Below, in pieces: positions 33,987 through 45,372 of a stretch of DNA of 64,000 nucleotides. A model generated the notes under the pieces. It was not told the DNA's origin. It did not search any database and worked only from the letters and a program-made list of their open reading frames with translations. A program made the position numbers and the translations under genes. The stretch covers positions 310,001 through 374,000 of the forward strand of contig NZ_JBFNXJ010000002.1 of NCBI RefSeq assembly GCF_040812015.1. The letters are read 5' to 3'. Every line of letters begins with the position of its first letter. The stretch's first letter is position 1. This stretch comes from Chitinivorax sp. PXF-14 (GTDB lineage: Bacteria; Pseudomonadota; Gammaproteobacteria; Burkholderiales; SCOH01).

Positions 33987-34181
33987 ATGAAATGGACCGA
34001 CTCACGCCTGATCGCGATCGAATTGTCCGAAGCCCACCCCGAGATCGACCCCAAGTCCATCCGTTTTACCGACCTCTACAACTGGGTGGTGGCCCTGCCC
34101 GATTTCAACGACGACCCCACGCACAGCGGCGAAAAGATTCTCGAAGCCATCCAGATGGCCTGGATCGACGAAGCCGAATAA
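33987..34181 (+). CDS. iscX: Fe-S cluster assembly protein IscX
   Basis: The 64-residue acidic protein (MKWTDSRLIAIELSEAHPE, then RFTDLYNWVVALPDFNDDP and ILEAIQMAWIDEAE) is a clear IscX/YfhJ. It binds IscS and iron and tunes the rate of cluster assembly. AGGAG is 13 bases before ATG 33987, slightly long. Last gene of the isc operon; no T-tailed terminator was seen after it. Confidence 0.96.
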   Translation: MKWTDSRLIAIELSEAHPEIDPKSIRFTDLYNWVVALPDFNDDPTHSGEKILEAIQMAWIDEAE

Positions 34182-34314
34182 GCTCAGCCCGCTGACTGGC
34201 CCGAATCCCACTGCACCACTATACTGACCTTAGAAAATATATTTAAAGAATCGCCCTTGATGGCCGGCCGGTTGGCACGGTGTTTGGATCAGGCGATTCC
34301 GGGGAGCAGTCGTC

Positions 34315-35454
34315 GTGCCAGTCGATCATCAGCGTATTGCCGAAGCCCATCTCGCGGTGGGCGAACCGCTGCAGTGGGATGTCCACGATGCACAAGGCCA
34401 CCTGTTGCTGCGCAAGGGGTATGTGCTCGAAAACGAGACGCAGATCGAGCGGCTCGTCGACTCGGGCCTGTACGTCAAACGCGACGAGCTTGCCGCGACG
34501 GAAAAAGCGGCCTCCGAAGGTGCAGCCACCTCGGCCGTGATCCCCTTGCTGGAAGCCCGCGAGATCGAGGACCAGGCCGCAGCGGCACTCAAGCAGGGCG
34601 ACATCGATATCGCCGCCAGCGTGGCCTCCATCATTGTGCGCCTGCGCAAGGCCTGCGAGATCAACGCCGACATCGCGCTGGCCTTCATCCAGCTGCGCCA
34701 GCGCGGCGCCTATGCCACGCGCCACCAGGTCGACACGGCCCTGCTGTGCTGCCTGGTCGGTGCCAGCATGAAACTGGCCGAACGCGATCTCGACACCCTG
34801 CTCTCGGCGGCACTCACCATGAACCTCGGCATGCTCGAGGTTCAGGATAAGCTCAACACGATCACCGGCGAGCTGGCGCCTGCCGTCAAACAGGCGATCC
34901 GCGCCCATCCGCAAAAGAGCGTCGACAAGCTCAGGCAGCTCGGCATCAGCGACAGTGACTGGCTCGAGCTGGTATTGCAACATCACGAGAGCGAGGATGG
35001 CAGCGGTTACCCGGCCGGCCTGACTGGCGAACACATCTCGCTCGGCGCCAAGATACTCAATGTCGCCGATCGCTACTGCGCACGCATCACGCCACGCGGA
35101 GACAGGCCGCTGGCCTTGCCCAGCGTGGCATTGCGCGATCTGCTGCTGGAACGCGGGCGTCTCGTCTCACCCGAGGTGGCGGCCCATTTCATCAAGGTGC
35201 TCGGCGTCTATCCACCGGGCACCATGGTGCGCCTGATGAATGGCGAGATAGGCGTCGTGACCAAGCGCGCGCAGCAAGGCGCCACGCCCTGGGTACACGC
35301 GGTGATCGGCCCGTTTGGTGCCGACCTCGAGTTTCCGATTCGCCGCAAGACCAGCGACGAACTGCACGCCATCAAGGAAGGCGTCGATACGCGAAAATAC
35401 CGGATGCCCTTCCGCATGTACCCGATCTGGGGCAAGGAAGCGGCTGGCGGCTGA
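34315..35454 (+). CDS. HD-GYP domain protein with degenerate HD motif
   Basis: The 379-residue protein has an N-terminal region with PVDHQRIAEAHLAVGEPL and a beta-rich WDVHDAQGHLLLRKGYVL segment, then an HD-GYP-like domain (about 130-320). The second part keeps HHESEDGSGYPAGLTGEHI and ILNVADRYCA, typical of cyclic-di-GMP phosphodiesterases of HD-GYP type. The first part, where active enzymes have H...HD(I/L)G, reads AALTMNLGM, so the metal-binding His-Asp pair is missing. It may bind but not hydrolyse c-di-GMP. Start is GTG 34315 with GGGGAG eight bases upstream. Monocistronic or read with the isochorismatase gene 47 bp on. Confidence 0.85.
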   Translation: MPVDHQRIAEAHLAVGEPLQWDVHDAQGHLLLRKGYVLENETQIERLVDSGLYVKRDELAATEKAASEGAATSAVIPLLEAREIEDQAAAALKQGDIDIAASVASIIVRLRKACEINADIALAFIQLRQRGAYATRHQVDTALLCCLVGASMKLAERDLDTLLSAALTMNLGMLEVQDKLNTITGELAPAVKQAIRAHPQKSVDKLRQLGISDSDWLELVLQHHESEDGSGYPAGLTGEHISLGAKILNVADRYCARITPRGDRPLALPSVALRDLLLERGRLVSPEVAAHFIKVLGVYPPGTMVRLMNGEIGVVTKRAQQGATPWVHAVIGPFGADLEFPIRRKTSDELHAIKEGVDTRKYRMPFRMYPIWGKEAAGG

Positions 35455-35501
35455 GCCCGCAATTACCCTCGATTGCCCAGCCTAGGCTGAAAGGAGCACG
35501 C

Positions 35502-36053
35502 ATGTTGATCGATGTGAGCCGTTCCTGGCTACTGGTTGTCGATGTCCAGGAGAAGCTGGTGCCAGCGGTGTTTCAGCATGAGCGCTTTGTCGGCGATTGC
35601 TCATGGCTGATCGCGCTGGCGCAGACGCTGGCCGTCCCTGTCGTTTTCTCCGAACAGTATCCGCAAGGACTGGGCCATACCTTGCCGGCCCTGCGCGAAC
35701 TAGCCCCGGCCGCGCGTGTCGTGGACAAGGTCCATTTCTCGTGCACGGCAGCAGCTTGCCTGCCGCCGGAGTTGCTCGCCGAGCGCGATCAGATCGTGGT
35801 GACCGGCATGGAGGCACACGTGTGCGTGCTGCAGACGGTATTGGGCCTGCTGGAGCAAGGGCGCCAGGTATTTGTGGTGGCCGACGTCATTACGTCGCGC
35901 AACCCGCGCGACATCGAGCTCGCCATCGAGCGTATGCGTGCTGCGGGCGCCACCGTGGTCAGCCGGGAAATGGTGTTGTTCGAATGGTTGCGGCAGGCTG
36001 GCTCGCCACTGTTCAAGACGATCAGCAAGCGCTTTCTGCAGCGCCAGGCTTAA
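35502..36053 (+). CDS. Isochorismatase-like cysteine hydrolase
   Basis: The 183-residue protein has the isochorismatase-fold catalytic triad: Asp14 in LLVVDVQEKL, a Lys in VVDKVHFSC and the nucleophile Cys in GMEAHVCVLQTVLGL, with the cis-peptide region before it. YcaC-type relatives hydrolyse amides or esters of unknown identity; no entB or siderophore gene is adjacent. AAAGGAG lies six bases before ATG 35502. Its stop TAA overlaps the stop of the convergent thioesterase gene on the palindrome TTAA (36050-36053). Confidence 0.9.
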   Translation: MLIDVSRSWLLVVDVQEKLVPAVFQHERFVGDCSWLIALAQTLAVPVVFSEQYPQGLGHTLPALRELAPAARVVDKVHFSCTAAACLPPELLAERDQIVVTGMEAHVCVLQTVLGLLEQGRQVFVVADVITSRNPRDIELAIERMRAAGATVVSREMVLFEWLRQAGSPLFKTISKRFLQRQA

Positions 36054-36473
36054 CGCGAGGCGACGTAACGGCCGGAGAGCTCGGCGCCTAGCTCACCGCC
36101 AGACAGCACCTGCACGGTGAGCTCGATACGAGCCAGGCCTCGGCGGGAGAAATGCTGGCGAAAACGCGCCACCGCATCGGTGTCGGGCGTCTGGCACACC
36201 GCCACAAACTTGTCGTCGATCGGCTTCAGATAACGGATGGCGGTTTCCTGCGCGACGATGCTCGCGGCCTCGGGCAGGAGCTGGCTGGCCAGGCACCAGC
36301 CGGTGACCGTGGCCAATGAGCCGATGCTGCCCGCGAAGGCCGTTCCCTTGTCGTTGCGATTGGCCTCGAGCGGCGCCGCCAGTGTCACACCTTGCTCACT
36401 GGCCTGCACCACCTTGACCTGCATCGCGGCAAGCAGGGGAATGGCCCGGTAGAGCTCGGCCTGTAATGCGCTG

Positions 36474-36481
<8 letters not shown>
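36050..36481 (-). CDS. YiiD C-terminal-type putative thioesterase (hotdog fold)
   Basis: The 143-residue protein matches the putative thioesterase domain found at the C-terminus of E. coli YiiD (FabY): [33 protein letters not shown], with the hotdog helix, then [12 protein letters not shown]. Here it is a stand-alone domain without the GNAT half. It overlaps the end of rhlE by eight bases on the same strand and so is likely co-transcribed with it. Substrate unknown. Confidence 0.85.
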
Positions 36482-37847
<1,366 letters not shown>

Positions 37848-38063
37848 CGACACTCCCATTCGGGCAGCCCCAGGGGCGGCCTTTCAATCAACACAAATAA
37901 AGACAAAGAGCCGGCCCGATATGAGGCAGCCGGCGACTAAAAGCGGAATTATATAAGAAATAGCTAAATCAATGGGTTCTGTTTCTCTTCCCTTGCACAG
38001 CCGGCGGGCGGCCAGATGCAGCCGGAGCCACACGCCGCTGGGCAACACCGCCACGACAGGGCC

Positions 38064-40133
38064 TCAGTGGCGGCTTTCCGCCACCGGCAGCCTGACCACG
38101 AAGCTGGCACCATGCCCGAGCTTCGATTCACACGACACTTCGCCATGCATCATCTCGGTCAGCCGCTTGACGATGGACAGCCCCAGGCCGACCGAATGCT
38201 CGTCCCCTGTCGGCCGCGCAGACAGGCGGGAGAACTTCTGGAACAAACGCGGCATCTCGTGGGGCGCAATGCCCGGCCCCTGGTCCTGCACCTCGATGGT
38301 AATCCAGCGCACATCGCGGCGCGTGCGGATCCACACGGTGGTTTGCGGCGGCGAATACTTGACCGCGTTCGAGATCAGGTTGTCGAGCACCTGGGTGACC
38401 GCCATCTGGTCGACCAGCGCCACAGTGTCGTTGTCCGTCGCCGTCAGCAGCTTGATCGACTTCTCCGCGGCGGCATCCCGATAGCTCTCCACTGCATCGG
38501 TCACCAACTCGGCGACCGACACGGCCTCCAGCTTCAGATGATAGTTGTCGGATTCGATCGCGTTAATGTCGAGCAGGTTGGTGATCAGGTGCGACATCTT
38601 GCCCGCAATGCTCTGTATGCCCTGCAGCTTCGCCACCATCTTGTCCTGCGGATAGCGTTCGACATTCTCGACCACCGCGTTGGCCAGCCCCTTGATCGCA
38701 TGGATCGGGCTTTGCAGGTCATGCGCGGCCACCCCCATGAACTCGTTCTTTTCGCGGTTCAGGTATTCGAGCTGATGATTCTTCTGCACCAGCTCCTGGT
38801 TGGCGTCTTCGAGCGCGCGCGTGCGCTCCCTGACCTGGTCTTCGAGCTTGCTGCGGTGCAGCGCAACCGCATCGGCCATCTCGTCGAATGCCTTGGCGAG
38901 CTGCCCGACCTCGTCATTGCGCTCGACCTGGGTCTTCACCCCGGCGTCGCCACGAGCCAATGCCCGTATCGCCACCAGCAAGCCCTGCAGCGGGCCGCTC
39001 ACCTGCTCCTTGAGCACCCAGCCAACGATGATCACCTCCATCAGCAGGGCCAGCAGGCCGAACACGACGACGATGCTGGCCGAGGCCATGGCCTTCTGCT
39101 GGATCAGCGACTTGGGGTAGACCGTGACAAACAGCCAGTCCGCCCCCTTGATCGGCGCCACCGACAACCAGTAGTCGCCGTTCGCGCTTTCCACGAAGGG
39201 ATTGCGCACCGAGGCACCGATGGCCGCACGGTAAAAATCGACGAGCTGGTTATCCTTGCTCGCGGCGATGTTGTAGTCGCCATTCTGCTTTTCGATGTCC
39301 CGCATCTTGTCGGGATGCGCGATCAGCTTGCCATTGCGGCTGACGATCATGTTGTAGGTGCCGGGGATGTTGATGCGGTTGGTGCGCTCGATCAACTGAT
39401 CGATCAGCACATCCTGCCCGGAGCCGCCCACATATTGCCCCTGGAAATCGATGGGCGTGACCACCGACACCATCCATTGCTTGGCCGGCGCATCGAAGTA
39501 CACGCCGGTCCAGAACGTCTTGCGCTCGGGGTTGGCCTTGGGCGTGGCGCCCACCTCGGTTTCCAGGTCCTCAGCAAATGCATCGACCGAGCCGCCGCGC
39601 GCATAGTTGGTGTCGGGCAGGAACATGATGCTGCCGTCCGACACGTTGAGATCGATGAAGGTATCGTAGAACTGGTTGCGGAATGCCTTGCCGTACTCGG
39701 TGGCCAAGTCATAGGCCACCAGCGTGCGGTGCATGAACTCGCGCGTGAGCTCGACCCTGGGCAGGAGGGCAATGGTGGCCTTGTGCTCGAAATCATCGAG
39801 CTCGACCTTGACGCGCCACATGCCGTCCGCATCCTGCCGCATCAGGCCATGGAAGCGTTTCGCCACATCCTCAGCCGGCTCCATCGCCAAGCGGCGGACG
39901 AACTCGTCCCGCACCATGCGGGTATTGGTCTGCGCCAGCACGAAGGGCTGGCTCTCCAGCTCGCTGCGCGCCGCGACATATTTCTCGAGATAGGCCAGCG
40001 CCTCGCGCTGGTAGCTCAGGTAGGTGTAAACGTAGCTGATGGCGGTGATGACGACGGTGACGATGGCGATGCGCAGCGCCATCTGACGCATTGCACGCGC
40101 GGAAATAGTGTCGGCCTTGGGCAAGCGGAACAT
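38064..40133 (-). CDS. Cache-domain sensor histidine kinase
   Basis: The 689-residue kinase has a membrane span at about 19-40, a periplasmic double-Cache sensor (about 45-345; contains VGGSGQDVLIDQLIERTN and TYNMIVSRNGKLIAHPDK), a second span (about 351-373), HAMP (GPLQGLLVAIRALARGD...NDEVGQLAKAFDEMA), a coiled coil, and the kinase core. The phosphoacceptor is His471 in AAHDLQSPIHAI. N-box DNLISNAVKYSPP and G-boxes DQGPGIA, GLGLSIVKRL are intact. It has no response-regulator gene beside it, so it is an orphan. The Cache type suggests an amino acid or small organic ligand. Confidence 0.92.
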   Translation of the reverse strand: MFRLPKADTISARAMRQMALRIAIVTVVITAISYVYTYLSYQREALAYLEKYVAARSELESQPFVLAQTNTRMVRDEFVRRLAMEPAEDVAKRFHGLMRQDADGMWRVKVELDDFEHKATIALLPRVELTREFMHRTLVAYDLATEYGKAFRNQFYDTFIDLNVSDGSIMFLPDTNYARGGSVDAFAEDLETEVGATPKANPERKTFWTGVYFDAPAKQWMVSVVTPIDFQGQYVGGSGQDVLIDQLIERTNRINIPGTYNMIVSRNGKLIAHPDKMRDIEKQNGDYNIAASKDNQLVDFYRAAIGASVRNPFVESANGDYWLSVAPIKGADWLFVTVYPKSLIQQKAMASASIVVVFGLLALLMEVIIVGWVLKEQVSGPLQGLLVAIRALARGDAGVKTQVERNDEVGQLAKAFDEMADAVALHRSKLEDQVRERTRALEDANQELVQKNHQLEYLNREKNEFMGVAAHDLQSPIHAIKGLANAVVENVERYPQDKMVAKLQGIQSIAGKMSHLITNLLDINAIESDNYHLKLEAVSVAELVTDAVESYRDAAAEKSIKLLTATDNDTVALVDQMAVTQVLDNLISNAVKYSPPQTTVWIRTRRDVRWITIEVQDQGPGIAPHEMPRLFQKFSRLSARPTGDEHSVGLGLSIVKRLTEMMHGEVSCESKLGHGASFVVRLPVAESRH

Positions 40134-40448
40134 GAAATCCCCGGAAAGTTGATCCTAACGCTATCGAGACCAGGGCAGCAGCCAGCCAACACCAACGGGG
40201 GCCGGGGCGCATACGCGCATTGGCTGGCAACAGCCAGGACTTGGCAACAGCGGATCACAAGCGCTGATCGCCATCCTTGTGCCTTGCTTTCCCCTGCGGA
40301 CAGGAGAAAGGCGGCAACCCATACCTAATCTCGATAGTGGTGAATGCCAAAACCCATAATATTGGCATATTTGGCGGCGCTTTCCGATAGTACATCTGGA
40401 AATCACTGGTAGACAGCGGGCCACGCCCAGCAGGAGCTGGGCCGCAGC
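40134..40448. other. 315-bp gene-free stretch upstream of the histidine kinase gene
   Basis: No coding sequence is supported here. It contains an inverted repeat ATGCCAA (40344-40350)/TTGGCAT (40362-40368) separated by 11 bp, about 210 bp upstream of the kinase start, possibly a regulator site. No confident promoter was identified. Confidence 0.5.
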
Positions 40449-41624
40449 TCACTCCTCCGACTCGGCGTATTCACGCCGCCCGTAGCCGGTAATGCCCATC
40501 ATCAGGCGCACCATGCCGTAGGCCAGCCATGGCAGGAAGCGACGCAAGGGGCCGTGCCGGCGGATGTGGTCGAACTCGATCCTGACCGAGGCCTCCTGCA
40601 TCGATTTGAGCAGGTCGGCGCGCAGCTCGCCGGCGAAGCGCGAATCGCGTACCAGCACATTGGCCTCGCGTGCCAGCAGCAGGCTGAACGGATCGATATT
40701 ACTGGAGCCGACCGTCGCCCACACGCCGTCGACCACGGCCACCTTGGCGTGCATGAAACTCTTGCGGTATTCCCAGATTTCCACGCCACCGGCCAGCAGG
40801 CGCCGGTACAAGGTGCGAGTAGCGAAATGCATCAGCAGATACTCGACACGCCCCTGCAGCAGCACCACGACACGGACGCCGCGGTGGGAGGCGTCGAGCA
40901 AGGCGCGGCGGAATGTCCGTCCCGGCAGGAAATAGGCGTTGGCGATGAAGATTTCGCGACGCGCATGGCCGATGGCGCGCAGATAGGCCGTCTCGATCGC
41001 CTTGCGGTGGCGCAGGTTGTCGCGCACCACGAAAGCAGCTTCCATGTCGCCATGGTCGGACACGTCCGGCGGCAAGGCCGGCACCGGCAGCCAGTGCTGC
41101 TTGAATTGCGCCCAGCAGGCGTGCCACCACATCTGTCGCACGGCATGGTGAATCGCCCCGAGCAGCGGCCCCTCCACGCGCACCGCGTAGTCGTAGCGTG
41201 GCGCCACCTGATGTGGCGTGTTGCGGTCGTCGACGATGTTGATGCCGCCGACAAAGGCCTGCCGGCCGTCGATCACGGCGATCTTGCGGTGCAGGCGGCG
41301 CAGCCGTTGCCGTTTCAGCGAGAATAGGGACAGCTCGGGCCGGAAGAACAGCACGCGCATGCCCGATTCGATCATGCGCCGCAGCCGATCGGCGGGGAAG
41401 CTGCGCGCGCCGAAGCCGTCGATCAGCACATGGGTCTGCACGCCGCGCAGGGCGGCCTGCTCGAGTACATCGGCAACCTGCGTGCCGCTATCGTCCAGTT
41501 CGAAGATATAGGTTTCGAGGTAGATCGAATGGACCGCCTGCTCGATGGCGCCGATCAACGCGGGGAAATAGCCGTCGCCATTGAGCAGCAGCTGGACACG
41601 GTTGCCGTGGTAGAAATGCTCCAT
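40449..41624 (-). CDS. clsB: Phospholipase D-type cardiolipin synthase (ClsB-like)
   Basis: The 391-residue protein has two HKD motifs: H112-x-K114...D119 in HRKIAVIDG and H292-x-K294...D299 in HAKVAVVDG, each followed by FVGGINI or VGSSNID. ClsB joins two phosphatidylglycerols, or PE and glycerol, to make cardiolipin/PG at the membrane. It begins nine bases after the YbhP-like gene, reproducing the clsB-ybhP pairing of E. coli in the opposite gene order. Confidence 0.92.
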   Translation of the reverse strand: MEHFYHGNRVQLLLNGDGYFPALIGAIEQAVHSIYLETYIFELDDSGTQVADVLEQAALRGVQTHVLIDGFGARSFPADRLRRMIESGMRVLFFRPELSLFSLKRQRLRRLHRKIAVIDGRQAFVGGINIVDDRNTPHQVAPRYDYAVRVEGPLLGAIHHAVRQMWWHACWAQFKQHWLPVPALPPDVSDHGDMEAAFVVRDNLRHRKAIETAYLRAIGHARREIFIANAYFLPGRTFRRALLDASHRGVRVVVLLQGRVEYLLMHFATRTLYRRLLAGGVEIWEYRKSFMHAKVAVVDGVWATVGSSNIDPFSLLLAREANVLVRDSRFAGELRADLLKSMQEASVRIEFDHIRRHGPLRRFLPWLAYGMVRLMMGITGYGRREYAESEE

Positions 41625-41633
41625 CAGTCGCGA

Positions 41634-42383
41634 TCAAACCCGCCGCATCGTCGCCGACAGCGGCGCGTGGTCCGAAATGCGCGACCATGGCTGGCCTGCG
41701 TGCACCTGCGCATGCTCGATCTTGAAGCCGCGAAAATAGATGCGGTCCAGCGTGAGCACCGGCAGCCGGCTAGGAAAGCTGCGCGCCGGCATGCCGTGCA
41801 GCGTCTCGAAGGCTTCCCTGAGCTGCAGGTCGTGAGTCAGCACCTTGGCGGCCTGCTGGCGCCAGTCGTTGAAGTCCCCGGCGATGATCAGCGGCGCGCC
41901 ATCGGGCACCATGGATTCGATGCGCTGGCGCAGCACGCGCAACTGCTTGGTACGGTCATGTCCCAGCAGATTGAGATGGACGCAGATGCAGTGCACGGTC
42001 TGCGGCCAGCACGGGATTTCGATCTCGCAGTGAAGCAGGCCGCGCTTTTCGAGGGTGTTGACCGAGACATCCTGATTTTCCCAGTTGAGGATGGGAAAAC
42101 GGCTGAGGATGGCATTTCCATGGTGGCCGCCGTCGTAGCTGGCATTCTGGCCGTAGGCCACCCTGTGCGACAGCGAGCCGGCGAGGAACTCGTGTTGCGG
42201 CACGCGCGGCCAGGTCTCGTAACGCTTGGCCCGCAGCGCGTTTTCGCCCTGCACTTCCTGCAGGAAGATGATGTCGGAATGCAACTGCTTGAGCTGGCCC
42301 GACAGCTCGTGCACCGTCATGCGCCGGTTGAACTGCGACATCCCCTTGTGGATGTTGTAGGTGGCAATCCGCAATACGGCCAA
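41634..42383 (-). CDS. ybhP: Endonuclease/exonuclease/phosphatase family protein (YbhP-like)
   Basis: The 249-residue protein has the EEP fold signature: RIATYNIHKG, FLQEVQG (catalytic Glu), GDFNDWR, LDRIYFRG and a final SDHAPL. E. coli YbhP, encoded beside clsB, belongs to this family; substrate unknown. The start is taken as TTG 42383 because GGAGGTAAGGA lies eight bases upstream; ATG 42404, in frame upstream, lacks a ribosome binding site and adds seven non-conserved residues. Confidence 0.88.
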   Translation of the reverse strand: MAVLRIATYNIHKGMSQFNRRMTVHELSGQLKQLHSDIIFLQEVQGENALRAKRYETWPRVPQHEFLAGSLSHRVAYGQNASYDGGHHGNAILSRFPILNWENQDVSVNTLEKRGLLHCEIEIPCWPQTVHCICVHLNLLGHDRTKQLRVLRQRIESMVPDGAPLIIAGDFNDWRQQAAKVLTHDLQLREAFETLHGMPARSFPSRLPVLTLDRIYFRGFKIEHAQVHAGQPWSRISDHAPLSATMRRV

Positions 42384-42430
42384 ATTCCTTACCTCCCATG
42401 GCATCCCGCCACTCGGCGGAAGCCCTTATC

Positions 42431-42886
42431 TCATGTTGCAGCCATCGCCCCGACCCGCTGCGGCAACTGTCGGATGGCGGCGGCGTTGGTCCACGAAAAA
42501 ACCTTGTCGGCCGCCTGCTGCCAGGGCAGCCAGACATAGCTCAGATGCTCCCTCGGCGCGAGCCTGGGGGCCAGCGGTATGGGCAGCAGCAAGCCGAATA
42601 CGTGCTCTGTGTTGTGCGTCGTGCCCGGTGGGTAGCGATGCCGCCATTTCTCGAATATTTCGAACTGGTTTTGCAGCTGCCAGTCGCTCAGCACGAAATC
42701 CGCCGCGACGAAGCCCGTCTCCTCCTCCGCCTCGCGCGCGGCTGTTTGCAGCATGGTTTCACCGGGCTCCCAGCTGCCCGTCACTGATTGCCACGACCCG
42801 GGGTAATCGGCGCGCTCGATCAGCAACACCTGCAGGTCGGCGGTATGTATCACCACAAGGGCGGAGACAGGCTGTTTATACGGCAT
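42431..42886 (-). CDS. nudB: Dihydroneopterin triphosphate diphosphatase (Nudix)
   Basis: The 151-residue Nudix hydrolase has the box GSWEPGETMLQTAAREAEEETGF (GX5EX7REUXEE form). Its N-terminal SALVVIHTADLQVLLIERADYPGSWQSVTGS and the C-terminal LPWQQAADKVFSWTNAAAIRQL match NudB, which converts dihydroneopterin triphosphate in folate synthesis. ATG 42886 starts the conserved region; no good ribosome binding site is visible. It is 47 bp upstream of the ybhP-like gene on the same strand. Confidence 0.9.
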   Translation of the reverse strand: MPYKQPVSALVVIHTADLQVLLIERADYPGSWQSVTGSWEPGETMLQTAAREAEEETGFVAADFVLSDWQLQNQFEIFEKWRHRYPPGTTHNTEHVFGLLLPIPLAPRLAPREHLSYVWLPWQQAADKVFSWTNAAAIRQLPQRVGAMAAT

Positions 42887-43024
42887 ATGTATGACAGGAA
42901 AACGAAAGGTTGTAAGGGAATTGTAGCAAACCGAATGCGCCGTTTGCCGCCGCAACGGTGCCGTCCGGTACGGAAAAATCACGGTATTAGTTGAAGTACC
43001 AACTCCAATCGCGGGCCAGACGGC

Positions 43025-43030
43025 TATAAT
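43025..43030 (+). promoter_or_regulatory. -10 element of the maeB promoter
   Basis: A perfect TATAAT lies 41 bp before the malic enzyme start. No good -35 is present at 16-18 bp upstream, so an activator or weak basal activity is possible. Confidence 0.45.
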
Positions 43031-43070
43031 AGCGCCCACCCCGCAACAATACGCTAAGCAGGAGCTTTAA

Positions 43071-45350
43071 ATGGATGACGAATTGCGCCGCAGTGCGCTC
43101 GAATATCACCGGCTGCCCAAACCGGGCAAGATTCAGGTTGCGCCGACCAAGCCGCTGGCCAGCCAACGGGATCTCGCCCTCGCCTACTCGCCGGGCGTAG
43201 CGGCTGCGTGTGACGCGATCGTCGAAGACCCGACCAATGCCTTTGCCTACACCGCCCGCGGCAACCTCGTCGCCGTGATTTCCAACGGCACGGCCGTACT
43301 GGGCCTGGGCAACATCGGCCCGCTGGCCGGTAAGCCGGTGATGGAGGGCAAGGGCGTCCTGTTCAAGAAATTCGCCGGTATCGACGTATTCGATATCGAA
43401 GTCGATGAAAACGATCCCGACAAGCTCGTCGACATCATCGCCTCGCTCGAACCGACCTTCGGCGGCATCAACCTTGAAGACATCAAGGCGCCCGAATGCT
43501 TCTACGTCGAGAAGAAGCTGCGCGAGAAGATGAAGATCCCCGTCTTCCACGATGACCAGCACGGCACCGCCATCATCACGGCCGCCGCCGTACTGAACGG
43601 CCTGCGCATCGTCGGCAAGGACATCGCCAAAGTCAAGGTCGTCACCTCCGGCGCTGGCGCCGCTGCCGTTGCCTGCCTCGACCTGCTGGTAGCGCTCGGC
43701 GTGACGATCGAGAATATCGTGATGTGCGACTCGAAGGGCGTGGTGCATACCGCCCGCGAGGACTGGGAAAAGCTCGATGCATCGAAGCGCCGCTACGCCA
43801 AGGAGACCCCGGCCCGCGTGCTGAAGGATGCGCTGGTCGATGCCGACATCTTCCTCGGCCTGTCCGGCCCCAAGCTCGTGACGCAGGAAATGGTCAAGAC
43901 CATGGCCGCTCACCCGCTGATCCTGGCGCTGGCCAACCCGGAACCGGAAATCCTGCCGCCGCTGGCACGCGAAGCCCGCCCCGACGCGATCATCTGCACC
44001 GGGCGCTCGGACTTCCCGAACCAGGTCAACAACGTGCTGTGCTTCCCCTTCATCTTCCGCGGCGCACTCGATGTCGGTGCCACGACGATCAATGAAGAGA
44101 TGAAGCTCGCCTGCGTACGCGCGATTGCCGACCTGGCAATGGCCGAACAGAGCGACGTGGTGGCCGATGCGTATGTCGGCCAGAACCTGAGCTTCGGCCC
44201 GGATTACATCATTCCCAAGCCGTTCGACCCACGCCTGATCCTCAAGATCGCGCCGGCCGTGGCGCAGGCAGCGATGGATTCCGGCGTGGCGACGCGCCCA
44301 ATCCAGGACATGCCGGCCTATGTGGAAGAGCTGACCCAGTTCGTCTACAAGTCCAACCTGTTCATGAAGCCGGTATTCAGCACCGCCAAGGCCGCCAAGA
44401 AACGCGTGGTGTATGCCGAAGGCGAAGACCAGCGCGTGCTGCACGCGGTGCAGGAAGTGGTGGACCAGGGCCTGGCCTACCCCATCCTGATCGGCCGCCC
44501 GCACGTGATCGAGCAGCGCATCCAGCGTTCTGGCCTGCGCATCAAGCCTGGCGTCGATTTCGAGCTGGTCAACAACGAGAATGACCCGCGCTATGGCGAT
44601 TACTCGCAGCTCTATTTCGAGATCATGCAGCGCAAGGGTGTCAGCATCCAGTACGCCCGCCGCGAGGTGCGTCGCAAGACGACGCTGATCGGCGCGCTGA
44701 TGCTCAAGCGTGGTGAAGCCGACGCGATGATCTGCGGCACCTATGGCCAGTATCAGAGCCACCTCGAATTCATCGATCAGGTCATCGGCCTGAAGGAAGG
44801 CGTGAAAACCTACGCCGCGATGAATGCGCTGATCCTGCCGCACGGCAACATCTTCATCGCCGATACCTACGTGAACCCGGACCCGACGGCAGCGCAGCTT
44901 GCCGAGATCACGCAGATGGCGGCCGAAGCGGTACGCCGCTTTGGCATCGCGCCGAAGATCGCCTTGCTGTCGCACTCGAGCTTCGGCTCGGTCAACACGC
45001 CGTCCGCCAGCAAGATGCGCGAGACGCTGGCCATCCTCAACCGCGTGGCGCCCGAGCTTGAAGTCGAAGGCGAAATGCATGGCGACGCGGCACTCTCGGG
45101 TGCCGTCCGCAGCGTGGTGTTCCCGAACGCACGCTTCAAGGAAGATGCCAACCTGCTGATCATGCCGACGCTCGATGCTGCCAACATCAGCTTCAACCTG
45201 CTCAAGGTATCGGCTGCCGACGGCGTGACCATCGGCCCGATCCTGCTCGGCGCAGCCAAACCGATCCACATCCTGACCCCGACCGCGAGCCCGCGCCGCG
45301 TGGTCAACATGACCGCGCTCGCCGTGGTGGATGCGACGGTGCCAGCTTGA
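43071..45350 (+). CDS. maeB: NADP-dependent malic enzyme (MaeB type, with PTA-like domain)
   Basis: The 759-residue enzyme oxidatively decarboxylates malate to pyruvate with NADP+. The malic domain (about 15-155) has [32 protein letters not shown] and [13 protein letters not shown]; the NAD(P) domain (about 160-400) has [15 protein letters not shown] and [10 protein letters not shown]. From about residue 430 a phosphotransacetylase-like domain follows ([43 protein letters not shown]), a regulatory, non-catalytic part in MaeB. CAGGAG precedes ATG 43071. It ends at a strong terminator. Confidence 0.96.
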   Translation: MDDELRRSALEYHRLPKPGKIQVAPTKPLASQRDLALAYSPGVAAACDAIVEDPTNAFAYTARGNLVAVISNGTAVLGLGNIGPLAGKPVMEGKGVLFKKFAGIDVFDIEVDENDPDKLVDIIASLEPTFGGINLEDIKAPECFYVEKKLREKMKIPVFHDDQHGTAIITAAAVLNGLRIVGKDIAKVKVVTSGAGAAAVACLDLLVALGVTIENIVMCDSKGVVHTAREDWEKLDASKRRYAKETPARVLKDALVDADIFLGLSGPKLVTQEMVKTMAAHPLILALANPEPEILPPLAREARPDAIICTGRSDFPNQVNNVLCFPFIFRGALDVGATTINEEMKLACVRAIADLAMAEQSDVVADAYVGQNLSFGPDYIIPKPFDPRLILKIAPAVAQAAMDSGVATRPIQDMPAYVEELTQFVYKSNLFMKPVFSTAKAAKKRVVYAEGEDQRVLHAVQEVVDQGLAYPILIGRPHVIEQRIQRSGLRIKPGVDFELVNNENDPRYGDYSQLYFEIMQRKGVSIQYARREVRRKTTLIGALMLKRGEADAMICGTYGQYQSHLEFIDQVIGLKEGVKTYAAMNALILPHGNIFIADTYVNPDPTAAQLAEITQMAAEAVRRFGIAPKIALLSHSSFGSVNTPSASKMRETLAILNRVAPELEVEGEMHGDAALSGAVRSVVFPNARFKEDANLLIMPTLDAANISFNLLKVSAADGVTIGPILLGAAKPIHILTPTASPRRVVNMTALAVVDATVPA

Positions 45351-45372
45351 CCCTGGTCTAAGTCGGGTTGAC

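Noticed and set aside
38016-40328. A 770-codon open frame on the + strand
   Set aside because: Antisense to the histidine kinase gene; no motif and no start signal.
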